64,000 nucleotides of DNA from Ferruginivarius sediminum (GTDB lineage Bacteria; Pseudomonadota; Alphaproteobacteria; Kiloniellales; Rhodovibrionaceae): contig NZ_QPMH01000006.1 of assembly GCF_003344765.1 (NCBI RefSeq), positions 124,001-188,000 of the forward strand, read 5' to 3'. The position numbers and the translations under genes were made by a program. Below are positions 9,727-18,278 of the stretch, in pieces; position 1 is the first letter of the stretch, and every line of letters begins with the position of its first letter. The notes beneath the pieces were generated by a model that was given only the letters and a program-made list of their open reading frames with translations, was not told where the DNA came from and ran no database searches.

Positions 9727-11063
9727 GTGTGATCGCACAGCCCGGCACCGCCAAGCGTTCCGGACGGACACGGACGGCTCGCAAGTCCAAGGGCGTCGCC
9801 GTCGCGCTGTTCTTCATCGTGACCCTGCTGATACCGATCGAATGGTCGATCGGGCCGCTGCACCTTCCGCCGTACCGGATGGTGCTGCTGGTGCTGACCC
9901 TGCCATGCATCGCACTCCTGTTCTCCGGCACGAAGGGGCGCGTCAGAACAGTCGACGTACTCCTCCTTCTTCACGGACTTTGGGTCTGCCTTGCCCTGAT
10001 GGCCGTTCATGGCGTTAGCAAGGGGGTCGAAGCAGGCGGTATCTACTTCGTGCAGGCCTATGGATCCTATGCGATCGCACGTTGCTTCATCCGGACGCCC
10101 GAGGATTTCAGGCGCGTATTCCGCTTCCTTCTGATCGTTGTCGCGATGACGATACCGTTCGCGCTGTACGAATCGGTGACCGGCAAGCATTTGATCCTCG
10201 ATACGCTTCGCCAGTTCGTTCCGGTCTTCACGCCGGCGCTGAAGGACCAGCGGATGGGCCTCTACCGCGCGGTCGTCGTGTTCGAGCACCAGATTCTCTA
10301 CGGCGTATTCTGCGCCAGCATTCTCGGCATCGTTTTCTTCATCGCGCGAGGCGGAAAGCGGCTGACCCGCGCCGCCATCCCCATCGCAGCGACTTTCTTC
10401 TCCTTGTCTTCCGGTCCCATCGTTGCCGTGTTCTGCCAGGTTGCGATCATCGCATGGCACTACCTGACCCGGCGGATCGCTATGCGATGGTGGCTGCTGA
10501 GCGGGGTCGTCGCGTTCATGTACATCGCGGTCGACATCCTCTCCAACAGAACGCCTGTCCAGGTCTTCATCAGCTACTTGACGCTGAACCCGCGCAGCGC
10601 CTGGAACCGCATTCATATCTGGAACTTCGGCACTGAAGAGATCGCCCGGCACCCGATCTTCGGCATCGGTCAGAACGAGTGGATCAATGCTCCCTGGATG
10701 AGTCAAAGCATGGACAATTTCTGGCTGTTCGTTGCCGTTCGGTACGGATTGCCAGGGTTCATCCTGCTTGTCCTGGCATTCGCGGCGCTATTCATCCCAT
10801 TGATGAGGTTGAAACCGGTCGACCGCCTGATTGGAGATTATCGTCTTGGCTGGATCATTAGCATGATCGGTCTGATCATCGCGGGCGGAACGGTTCATTA
10901 CTGGAAAAATATTTTCTGCCTGATGATGCTGATATTTGGAAGTGCCGTCTGGATGCTGGACTACCGGCCCGAGCGGCGTCCTGAAGAGAAGAACCCTGCC
11001 ACGCCACACGCGGTGGACACCGGGGGGTCGATGACGCCAGGCCGTCGACGACGCCGGCCCTAG
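9723..11063 (+). CDS. O-antigen ligase/polymerase-like membrane protein (Wzy/WaaL type)
   Basis: 446 residues with about ten hydrophobic segments, beginning VAVALFFIVTLLIPI near residue 25. The large periplasmic loop in the second half carries RSAWNRIHIWNFGTEEIARH and PIFGIGQNEW, typical of the Wzy_C/O-antigen ligase superfamily, which polymerises lipid-linked repeat units or transfers chains. It sits in an operon with manC, algD and a GT4, and a Wzz-type chain-length gene lies at 38.8-40.5 kb, so a polymerase role in a Wzx/Wzy-type EPS pathway is likely. No Wzx flippase is seen in the window apart from the flippase-like protein at 23.7 kb. The C-terminal tail is basic and probably cytoplasmic. 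Confidence 0.8.
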   Translation: MSVIAQPGTAKRSGRTRTARKSKGVAVALFFIVTLLIPIEWSIGPLHLPPYRMVLLVLTLPCIALLFSGTKGRVRTVDVLLLLHGLWVCLALMAVHGVSKGVEAGGIYFVQAYGSYAIARCFIRTPEDFRRVFRFLLIVVAMTIPFALYESVTGKHLILDTLRQFVPVFTPALKDQRMGLYRAVVVFEHQILYGVFCASILGIVFFIARGGKRLTRAAIPIAATFFSLSSGPIVAVFCQVAIIAWHYLTRRIAMRWWLLSGVVAFMYIAVDILSNRTPVQVFISYLTLNPRSAWNRIHIWNFGTEEIARHPIFGIGQNEWINAPWMSQSMDNFWLFVAVRYGLPGFILLVLAFAALFIPLMRLKPVDRLIGDYRLGWIISMIGLIIAGGTVHYWKNIFCLMMLIFGSAVWMLDYRPERRPEEKNPATPHAVDTGGSMTPGRRRRRP

Positions 11064-11103
11064 CCATTCGCCATGTCGAGACCGCTGACGGAGCGGGTTG
11101 CGT

Positions 11104-12030
11104 ATGCACCAGAACATCAGGACCGAAGCGGGTCACGTCGATTCCGCGGGGCAGCGCCCCCTCAAGACGTGGGCGTCCAGGGTTTCCGGCTTTGTCTCAA
11201 AGAACAAGGGGATACCGACCCGGAAACTCTTCTGGAATATCGTTTTTTTATTCTTGATTATTAGAGTATCGAAAATCTTTTCTCCCTCCAGCGTCAAGAA
11301 GAAAGACGGCTTCGTATTCGTCGCATGCCATCACAAGGTGATGACGACCTATTTCCATGCCGTCCTGCGTATCCTGTCGGCCGGGCTGAACCTGAAATTC
11401 CAGAAGATCAACTTCGAACAGCCGCCACAGGGAACGGACCTCCTGCTGTCGATGCAAAGCGCGTTCGACCCGAAGCAGTTCGGCGACTGTCGCGGCATTC
11501 ATCTGATACGGGATCCGCGGGACATGATCGTCTCCGGCTACCACTATCACAAGTGGACGCACGAACCCTGGGTCCACCGCAAGGACGAGAATGGCAGGTC
11601 GTATCAGGAAAAGCTCAATGCGTGCTCCAAGCACGACGGGCTATTCATGGAGATCGATCATTTCATCTATATCTACGGCGATATATTGCGGAAATGGGAC
11701 ATCGGCGACCCGAATGTCCTGGAAGTACAATACGAACAGCTTATGGGAAGCGAAAGGCGCGTACTCTATGAGGAGATGTTCCGGCATCTTGGGTTCGCAA
11801 ACAGGGAACTGACCTTCGCCTGCCGCCTGATGGAGCTGTTCGAATCGGAAAGCAGGACCGGCCGGAAGACCGGAGACGAGGCGGCGAAGTCCCACATCCG
11901 CAGTGGCCGCGCGGGACAGTGGCGCAGCGAACTGGGCCCCGAGCATCGGACCTACATAGAGGCGGAACTCGGTGACATCCTCAGGAAGTTCAACTACGAG
12001 CAGGATGGCTCGTGGGTAAAGGATTCGTGA
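11104..12030 (+). CDS. Sulfotransferase-family protein
   Basis: About 308 residues. The 5'-phosphosulfate-binding region is near residue 75 (CHHKVMTTYFHAVLR) and the 3'-phosphate-binding motif is IHLIRDPRDMIVSGYHYH. The C-terminal SHIRSGRAGQWRSELG resembles the RKGxxGDW-type PAPS motif. A hydrophobic segment (NIVFLFLIIRVSKI) precedes the catalytic domain, so it may be membrane-anchored. Predicted to transfer sulfate from PAPS to a hydroxyl of the EPS or its precursor. I chose ATG 11104 over an in-frame TTG at 11098; GGAGCGGG lies upstream. Its base composition is somewhat more AT-rich than that of manC or algD. Confidence 0.75.
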   Translation: MHQNIRTEAGHVDSAGQRPLKTWASRVSGFVSKNKGIPTRKLFWNIVFLFLIIRVSKIFSPSSVKKKDGFVFVACHHKVMTTYFHAVLRILSAGLNLKFQKINFEQPPQGTDLLLSMQSAFDPKQFGDCRGIHLIRDPRDMIVSGYHYHKWTHEPWVHRKDENGRSYQEKLNACSKHDGLFMEIDHFIYIYGDILRKWDIGDPNVLEVQYEQLMGSERRVLYEEMFRHLGFANRELTFACRLMELFESESRTGRKTGDEAAKSHIRSGRAGQWRSELGPEHRTYIEAELGDILRKFNYEQDGSWVKDS

Positions 12031-12129
12031 CGGTTGCGCTGGTGGGATGGAGCATGGCATTTCCCATGCGTGTCGGCGTTGGCGGCATTTCCCGCAATGT
12101 AACGTAGCGGCCGATAATAACGCGCCGCG

Positions 12130-13062
12130 CTAATCGATCGCCCATTCGGCGTCCGTGTAGTACTTTCCGGCGACAGGCATGGTGATGTCGCGTATCCTCT
12201 GAAGTTCATCTCGCCCGATTTTCCGCCGCCAGCTATACGCAACATCCTCCGAGTTGCGGACAAGATCGTGAAGCCGGTCTCCCCGTGCGTCCGCAGTATC
12301 GCCGCCCGTGGTTTTTCGAATGTAGGCCTCCACGCGTCTGGACATCGGAATGTCCAGCCTGTCCATGATCGCCGAGATTTCGCCCATGGGATCGAGGCAC
12401 AGATCCTCGTGCCGCAGCCAGATCCAGGCGCCGTCCGCTTCCGCGTGGAAGTCGGCCAGCACCTTGTAAATGCAGCCCCAGAGAAGGCTGATCTCCTCGA
12501 CCTTCGACAGATCCCGCGTCATCATCTCCCGATAGTCCGAGAGATGCCGCGCCATGAGCTGATCCTGTTGCAGGAAGTTCCTGAAATCGAAGGACCAGTT
12601 CCGCCGGCGGATACTTTGATAGAAAGCCGCGGGATGGCGGATCAGGACGATCACGTCGAAATCGAACTGCTTCCAGACGTAGTCGGCCGCGAAGCTCGCG
12701 ATCGGGTCCTTCACAAGCATCGGCCACAGATGTTTCAGGAACATGCCATAAGCGGCATGCCGGAGCTGCCCACTTATGTTCGACATGTAGGGCCTCAGTT
12801 TTTCGCGGCGCGCAGCCGAAAAGTTGAAGCTCTTGTATGCCGGAACGCCTCGGACGAGTTCATCGATGACGGGGTTGTATTCCGTTGGGTCATCGATAGC
12901 CGCATAGGGAAAGGAATGCCGGACCTTGGCCATGCCGAAGCGCCGGTTGCACGGCTCGTGAAGGTACCAGTATTTACCCGAGCGCCGCAGAACACTGCCA
13001 AGGTAGGTCGACCCGCTGCGGTGCGAGCCGGCAATCAGAAGGTTCTTTCTTGTTCCGGCCAT
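12130..13062 (-). CDS. Sulfotransferase-family protein
   Basis: 310 residues. The N-terminal AGSHRSGSTYLGSVLR is the 5'-phosphosulfate loop, and VIVLIRHPAAFYQSI is the 3'-phosphate motif of PAPS-dependent sulfotransferases. The start at 13062 places the PAPS loop near the N-terminus and has GAGAGGCG about 11 bases upstream; longer in-frame starts would run into the preceding gene. It lies 19 bases after the glycosyltransferase-methyltransferase gene on the same strand, so they are probably co-transcribed. It converges with the other sulfotransferase but is not closely similar to it, so the pair probably act on different positions or sugars. Confidence 0.8.
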   Translation of the reverse strand: MAGTRKNLLIAGSHRSGSTYLGSVLRRSGKYWYLHEPCNRRFGMAKVRHSFPYAAIDDPTEYNPVIDELVRGVPAYKSFNFSAARREKLRPYMSNISGQLRHAAYGMFLKHLWPMLVKDPIASFAADYVWKQFDFDVIVLIRHPAAFYQSIRRRNWSFDFRNFLQQDQLMARHLSDYREMMTRDLSKVEEISLLWGCIYKVLADFHAEADGAWIWLRHEDLCLDPMGEISAIMDRLDIPMSRRVEAYIRKTTGGDTADARGDRLHDLVRNSEDVAYSWRRKIGRDELQRIRDITMPVAGKYYTDAEWAID

Positions 13063-13081
13063 GCCGTAAGCGCCTCTCGGA

Positions 13082-14509
13082 TCACGCCGGAACGCCATTG
13101 CCCCGTGCGGCCAGAGCCACGAACCTCCTGCCAAGCCACGGATCGACGGTTCCAAGCGAATACTTCGACAGACGCGCCTCACGACCCTCAAGCTGGTAGC
13201 TGATTCGCTGCGGCTGCAGGCCGGCCGCCTTGAACCACTGCCGGATGCCGGCGCCCGAGACGGTGTGAATGCCCGTGTCCGCGAAAGTGGCGTGTCCGTT
13301 CAGCCGGCGGGCGACAGGGTCCCCCTTGTAGCGGCGCATGCGCAGTGAGACATGCGCGAAGTTATACGATTCGGCGACGACGATACCGCCCGGCGCAACA
13401 TGTTTGAGGAACTTCCGGATGAGGTCTTCGGGCTGCTCGACATACTGCAATACGTTATTGAACAGAAGCGCATCGAACCGGCGGTCGCCCAGGGTCTCGG
13501 ACGCCATGCCGTAGTCGGCCGGCAGCACCTCGATCCCCCGCATCTTCGCCGATTCCGCTATCACACAGTCCAGCGGAACAGCCGTCACCTCATGGCCCAG
13601 CTCGATAAGCCTTCGCTCGCTCAGACCACGCTCGCAGCCGATCGAGAGCACGCGCCGCGCGCCGCGCGGCAGCGCATCAATGATGTCCTGGCGATAGGGC
13701 TGGAAGTACCGCTTGTCGAATTCCGCCGTATCCAGCCTGGGCCGGGGATTGAACAGCGGCCCGCGCGGCTCGCCATCCTGCTGAACCAGGGACAGGAGTT
13801 TCTCGATCTGCCGGTCGACCTCCTGCTTCTCGATGCCTATCCGGCCCAGATACACATCGGACAGATGCCGGAGGCGGAACTGCGGCAGGTGCGAGATCGG
13901 AATGACCTTTGCCAGTCCGCACCGCGTGTACGGGTCCGTCGCGGCCGAGCACAGCATGTCGTAGCGGCCCTCGTGCGGCGTTATGGCGTACCCTCCGGAC
14001 TCGATGCAGCGGTGCAACTGCTGCCGCGTCAGGATATAGCTCGCGGCGTGATCGTTGGTGTAGCGCGCAAAGGTGTACCCGCCCGCCTGGAAGACCGAAT
14101 TTGGATCCCAGTAATATCTTCCGTGGACGGTGGAGTAATATGTGGTCCCGTCCTCTGCGATCTCGTATCTGATGAACCCTGCGATCTTGTCGGCGGGGAG
14201 AACTTCGGTCGCTTTCAGGAAGGCGTCGATGTGCTCTTCTTTGATTTCAGTATCGTCTTCCGAATATATGAACAGGTCGTAATCATCTTTCCTGTCCACG
14301 AATATCGGACGATGCGCGAAAGGGAGAGACCAGGGGTTCTCCGAAGGCAGGCCGACGCGGACATCCACGTTGTCACCGAAGTCCTTATCAATGTTCGAGA
14401 GTACGACGATATCGACATCATGCTTAAAATTTCGATATGTATTTATTAATTTTTCCGCCAAATGGACGTTCTTCGTCCCATAATTGGCGATGGCGACGAG
14501 AATCTTCAC
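13082..14509 (-). CDS. Glycosyltransferase-methyltransferase fusion protein
   Basis: About 475 residues in two parts. The N-terminal 250 residues look like a GT-A nucleotide-sugar domain: VKILVAIANYG at the start, then an acidic motif FIYSEDDTEI in the DXD position. The C-terminal 200 residues are a class I SAM methyltransferase, with motif I RVLSIGCERGLSE, then FDALLFNNVLQYVEQPEDL and APGGIVVAESYN. It could add and methylate one sugar of the EPS repeat. GTG 14509 is preferred because GGAAGGG lies about 8 bases upstream; an in-frame TTG at 14542 has no such site. A sulfotransferase gene follows. Confidence 0.7.
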   Translation of the reverse strand: MKILVAIANYGTKNVHLAEKLINTYRNFKHDVDIVVLSNIDKDFGDNVDVRVGLPSENPWSLPFAHRPIFVDRKDDYDLFIYSEDDTEIKEEHIDAFLKATEVLPADKIAGFIRYEIAEDGTTYYSTVHGRYYWDPNSVFQAGGYTFARYTNDHAASYILTRQQLHRCIESGGYAITPHEGRYDMLCSAATDPYTRCGLAKVIPISHLPQFRLRHLSDVYLGRIGIEKQEVDRQIEKLLSLVQQDGEPRGPLFNPRPRLDTAEFDKRYFQPYRQDIIDALPRGARRVLSIGCERGLSERRLIELGHEVTAVPLDCVIAESAKMRGIEVLPADYGMASETLGDRRFDALLFNNVLQYVEQPEDLIRKFLKHVAPGGIVVAESYNFAHVSLRMRRYKGDPVARRLNGHATFADTGIHTVSGAGIRQWFKAAGLQPQRISYQLEGREARLSKYSLGTVDPWLGRRFVALAARGNGVPA

Positions 14510-14686
14510 GATCTTGCCCTTCCATTTCGTGCAATCGCGCAAACGGTATACTTCATGATATGGGCCAGCAATATCCGCAAAAGGACAATAACGGCGGCCC
14601 TATCCGCCAACGCGCATTACCACGAGCGGGCATCTCGACTTACCAATTTCGAGGTAATCCGGGCGAACGCAACCGCATAGCGTCGA

Positions 14687-15910
14687 TCACTTCCGCCCGG
14701 GAAGCACGATACGGCGGATCGTCCCGAGGAAACTTCGCACATTCTGCCAGATGCCGGGTTTCCGTGCGGCCTTGGCCAGGTTGAAGCCGGCAAACCTCGG
14801 GACCGGCTTCAGCGTCACCGCCATGGCCACGATCCGGGAAAGTGCGAGTCCCTTCCGCTTTACCTGACCGGGCTGCATGTTCTCGATGCCGTCGATATCG
14901 GTCTGCGAAGCAACGATGGCGCCGTCGTCCATCGCCCTTTGCAGCAGACCCTCGCCATGCCGATTGCGGCTGACGATCAGGCTCCACCCCTCCTCCTCCT
15001 CGAAAAGGGGATAGCCCTTGTCATCGCAGATCCAGGCATCGGCGCAGACGATATCCGCCGCCCCCCCTGTCCCGTCGGGGCAGATCTTGCAGCGGAACTG
15101 CACATGCCGGCTGAGGATGCCGCCCCAGGAGTCCGCGTAACTCAGCCGCGCCACGCGTCCGTCCCTTGAGACGGCGGTGGCGAAACCCGGCCAGCCGTCG
15201 CCGCGGTATCGGAAACTCTGGAGTTCACCCTCCTTGACCCCAAGGCGCCCCAGAACCTCGCGCGCTCCGTTCAGACTGGGCACGCCCGCGCAGAAGAAGG
15301 AAAAGACGTAGGGGATCTTGCGTTCGATCCGACTGTCGAACCGGCTCATCGCCCGCAATGCCGCGACATCGCAGGGCTTGCCGACAAAGGCGAAACGCCC
15401 CTCTTCGGAAAGATGAGCCTCCAGGCTTGCCAGCGGCGCCGAGGGGGCATAGCGCGAGCCGGCCGCATCGAATACCTCGTCCCGGCCGAAGCTCTTGACG
15501 GTGACGTTGCCGATCGGGAACCCGGCATCGGCGCTCGTCTGAACGACATAGTCGACCTCCTTCTTCTCCAGAAGGTAAGCCAGCAACGCCGAAAGCGCCC
15601 CGCCCGAGGACGCGTTCCGCCGCATCTCCGGATCGGCCGCATGACCCGAGCGAACCTGGACGACCGGCCCCCACAGCGTATGATCGGTGCTTCCCTCGGA
15701 AACAGGCTGGGCGAGCCGAAGGCCAGGACACGTCGCGGAGATGAGGCGGTCTTCCTCACCGGACAGCGGTGCAAGTTGGCGGGGCCGCAGAAAGCCGCCG
15801 TCGGAAACCTCCATCTCGATCTTGCCATCGCTAATCGCGGCACAGAGCCCGCAGCCGCTGCAAAGGTCGCCTTTTCGCACGCGGGAGAGCGCCGGTGACG
15901 TCAACGCCAT
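14687..15910 (-). CDS. FrhB-family (coenzyme F420 hydrogenase/dehydrogenase beta subunit-like) flavoprotein
   Basis: About 407 residues. The N-terminal CSGCGLCAA cluster is a half-ferredoxin motif; RNASSGGALSALLAYLLE and GKPCDVAALRAM are typical of the FrhB N- and C-domains; further cysteines occur in FRCKICPDG. Members of this family in bacterial EPS loci often accompany polysaccharide pyruvyl transferases, as here (18279-19532), but their reaction is unproven. I chose ATG 15910 because it puts the cysteine motif near the N-terminus, with AAGAGGTGG upstream; ATG 16015 would add a basic extension. F420 itself is not implied. Confidence 0.8.
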   Translation of the reverse strand: MALTSPALSRVRKGDLCSGCGLCAAISDGKIEMEVSDGGFLRPRQLAPLSGEEDRLISATCPGLRLAQPVSEGSTDHTLWGPVVQVRSGHAADPEMRRNASSGGALSALLAYLLEKKEVDYVVQTSADAGFPIGNVTVKSFGRDEVFDAAGSRYAPSAPLASLEAHLSEEGRFAFVGKPCDVAALRAMSRFDSRIERKIPYVFSFFCAGVPSLNGAREVLGRLGVKEGELQSFRYRGDGWPGFATAVSRDGRVARLSYADSWGGILSRHVQFRCKICPDGTGGAADIVCADAWICDDKGYPLFEEEEGWSLIVSRNRHGEGLLQRAMDDGAIVASQTDIDGIENMQPGQVKRKGLALSRIVAMAVTLKPVPRFAGFNLAKAARKPGIWQNVRSFLGTIRRIVLPGRK

Positions 15911-16298
15911 GCCGTCCCCCCCACCTCTTGGCGGCGCGGGGCGCGAACGTCGCGAGGCCGGGTCACCCTCCAGGGCCTCGCGCCGATAGCGTCCACTCGC
16001 AACCACTTTAACCATCCGGCTAACAGCTCTTCCCAGAAGTCTTACACCATTGTGAGTACAATAACGGGTGATCGCGAGCCCGTTCTGTGCCAAACTTCGG
16101 TTGTGCGGGTTTTTCCTATTCGCGTGTGTCGCCATCGATGCACGCCGGCGCCATGACGGGATGCCGCCATGACGTCACTCGGGGAAGAACGGTCTGGATT
16201 GGGGCAGTAATGTCGCGCCACATTGCGCATGGACGATCCGACGGTCGCGTCAGGAGTCGGTCGCATCGTATGCAAGAGCGACAGCCCTTCGGGATGTT
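15911..16298. other. Intergenic region with no recognised gene
   Basis: It holds the upstream region of the FrhB-like gene. A short perfect inverted repeat (ATTGT, four bases, ACAAT) at 16049-16062 could bind a regulator, but no paired promoter hexamers were found. No open frame here resembles a protein. Confidence 0.4.
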
Positions 16299-16511
16299 TC
16301 AGGAGACGACGTCGCGCGGCGTCGACCCCGCCCCGAAGCCGGTGCGCCCGACAATGTGCCAGCCGATTGCGCTGCCCGCCACGGCGCCGACCGTGGCCCC
16401 CGATACCAGGACCGCGGCGTCGGGCGCCAACCACGAGGCAAGGCCCGCGCCCGCCAGGGCACCGATCATCGAACAGCAGAAACCGCCAATAGTAAGAATC
16501 CGCCAGGACAT
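16299..16511 (-). CDS. Small glycine-rich two-helix membrane protein
   Basis: About 70 residues from ATG 16511. Two hydrophobic segments (ILTIGGFCCSMIGALAGAGLAS and AAVLVSGATVGAVAGSAIGW) contain small-residue GxxxG/AxxxG spacings as in glycine-zipper membrane proteins. No strong ribosome site precedes ATG 16511; an in-frame GTG at 16556 is the alternative. Its role is unknown and it may be unrelated to the EPS genes. Confidence 0.45.
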   Translation of the reverse strand: MSWRILTIGGFCCSMIGALAGAGLASWLAPDAAVLVSGATVGAVAGSAIGWHIVGRTGFGAGSTPRDVVS

Positions 16512-16772
16512 GGGATGTGACTTTCGTCCGCCTTGTGAATTCCTCGCGGTAAACACTCACCGCGCCAATCGCATTAAGGAAATGATAACCAGCCCTGAGA
16601 TATGCTGGAATAGGCCCTTAAGGGGTAACTAATGAGACTTGATGCGTACCATTTATGTCGGCGACCGAACTTCGGTGAGATAAAGAGCACGACAAGACTA
16701 TTAGATGCCGAAATCGACTGTGTAGCCAGACGTATCCGGGCCTGGAACTGAAGAACAACAATGGAGGAAGGG

Positions 16773-16892
16773 GTGATCGCAGTGGAACGCTCTCCGGACC
16801 GAGTTGGGCCGGGCAAGGCACTGGCGATTTGGGTTGCCGCCGGAATCCTCGGGTGGGGCGTGGTGATAGTGGCCATCCTGGCCCTTATCTAA
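16773..16892 (+). CDS. Small single-helix membrane protein
   Basis: About 39 residues with one transmembrane helix near the C-terminus (ALAIWVAAGILGWGVVIVAI). A strong GGAGG at 16763-16767 lies five bases before GTG 16773, which decides the start; an in-frame ATG at 16761 has no ribosome site of its own. Similar tiny tail-membrane proteins occur in alphaproteobacterial genomes as hypothetical proteins, but no function is assigned. Confidence 0.45.
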   Translation: MIAVERSPDRVGPGKALAIWVAAGILGWGVVIVAILALI

Positions 16893-17376
16893 CGCAAACT
16901 GATCCTCTCCGGTATCCAGGCGCCAACCGCGGCCGCCATGAAGGCGCGTGCAATGGCGCCCGCATGACGTGTCGAAATCAAAGCATTCGACGCCTGTATT
17001 CATAGTCAATCGGCATTTCAGCCATTTCATTTTGAAACTTCTTCGCCGACAACTGATACGTTTAGGTTGCTCCCAAAGAGTTCCAGCATCGACCTTGCGC
17101 CGAGCATGACCTTGCCGGATAGTTCCGCAAGGTTTGCCGGTCGGGACCGGCTACACTGCCGACGTGCGCTGGCTTGAAAGCCGAAGGGGTAAAGGGGCGC
17201 CGCTAACTGGCGTTTCCAACCATCAACTTGTCGGCCACCAATAGCTGAGCGCGCTGCGTGCGTGGGGTGGAGTTTAACTCCGTGGCCCGGCGCGGACTTG
17301 GTTGGAGAGACGCCTTCATGAAGTTCGAAGAGTCAGTCGCTCGCACATTCGCGCGCTTATGGGCGGACAACAGCAC
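16893..17376. other. Intergenic region before the second EPS operon
   Basis: No gene is recognised. An imperfect hairpin (ACCTTGCCGGA, four bases, TCCGCAAGGT) lies at 17109-17133 without a following T-run. The promoter of the plus-strand operon starting at 17377 presumably lies here, but no clear hexamer pair was found. Confidence 0.4.
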
Positions 17377-18252
17377 ATGACTGGAATTGCCAGCCGCTCC
17401 AGCATTGAGCCGCGCGCCTCGGTCATTGTTCCGGCGTACAACGAGGAAGCGACGATCGGCCGCCTGCTGGATGCCTTGCTCGATACGGCCCCGGACATCG
17501 AGATCTGCGTCGCCTGTAACGGATGCCGGGACGAGACGGAGGATATCTGCCGCGCCTATGCGCCGCGCGTCCGGGTTTTCGTGCAGGACCATGCCAGCAA
17601 GGTCGACGCGCTGAACATGGCGCTGCGGAAGTCCCTTGGCGCGGTCAAGGTTATCGTCGACGCCGACATTTTGATCGGCGCACGCGATGTGGAACGTCTC
17701 TGCGAGCTGGCTGAACGACCGGGCGTCGACGTGGTGCAGCCACGTCTCCACTACCACGCCGAGGACTCTGACTTCGCCGTCCGGGCCTACCTGCGGGCAT
17801 GGGTGAGGCACCCTTACTTCCGCACCAAGATCGGCGCCGCCTACGCGCTAAGCCCGGCCGGCGTAAGCAGACTTGGCACCTTCCCGCAGATCGTGGCCGA
17901 GGACGAGTACGTCCGACGCAAGCTATACGACGGCGCGCTGTGGACCGAGGACGCCAAGGCGCACGTTTATATGCCGACGACGCTATGGGCGTTGATTCGC
18001 ATTCGCAGTCGGAGTCTGTCGGGTGCCGAAAGTTTGGAGCACATACTCGGACACCTCGAACCACCGCCGGTGCCCGGCTTCAAGCCGGCGTTCCTGCGTA
18101 TGCTGTTCGGCGGCGCGCCTGTCGCCGCCGCCGTTTATGCCTTCGTCGCCGCCGCCGCCAGGCTGCGAAGCCGCCTGCGGCGCGGCCGGCAGACGTGGGA
18201 ACGTGACGGCACCTCGCGGGGGCCTGGCCAGGTCGCTCGCCGGGCGGGTTAG
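17377..18252 (+). CDS. GT2-family glycosyltransferase
   Basis: 291 residues from ATG 17377. The GT-A fold is shown by ASVIVPAYNEEATIGRLLDALL at the N-terminus, the acidic VIVDADI motif where the metal-nucleotide DXD lies, and VAEDEYVRRKL (ED acceptor motif). The C-terminal third has a short hydrophobic stretch (VAAAVYAFVAAAARL) that could anchor it to the inner membrane. It probably adds one sugar to the EPS repeat unit. The frame is open upstream to 17302 and ATG 17359 is an alternative start. It is the first gene of the plus-strand run. Confidence 0.8.
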   Translation: MTGIASRSSIEPRASVIVPAYNEEATIGRLLDALLDTAPDIEICVACNGCRDETEDICRAYAPRVRVFVQDHASKVDALNMALRKSLGAVKVIVDADILIGARDVERLCELAERPGVDVVQPRLHYHAEDSDFAVRAYLRAWVRHPYFRTKIGAAYALSPAGVSRLGTFPQIVAEDEYVRRKLYDGALWTEDAKAHVYMPTTLWALIRIRSRSLSGAESLEHILGHLEPPPVPGFKPAFLRMLFGGAPVAAAVYAFVAAAARLRSRLRRGRQTWERDGTSRGPGQVARRAG

Positions 18253-18278
18253 AGCGACATGGCGGCGGCACCGGAATC

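Noticed and set aside
12052..12069. Hairpin GCATGG-CATTTC-CCATGC between the convergent sulfotransferase genes, with a similar CATTTC loop nearby
   Set aside because: Stem of only six bases and no T-run; may be chance.
13063..13191. N-terminal extension of the minus-strand sulfotransferase
   Set aside because: It would overlap the end of the upstream gene and lacks a ribosome site; ATG 13062 places the PAPS loop at the expected distance from the N-terminus.
17109..17133. Imperfect hairpin ACCTTGCCGGA/TCCGCAAGGT
   Set aside because: Has a bulge, no T-run and no clear relation to a gene end; noted only within the intergenic entry.
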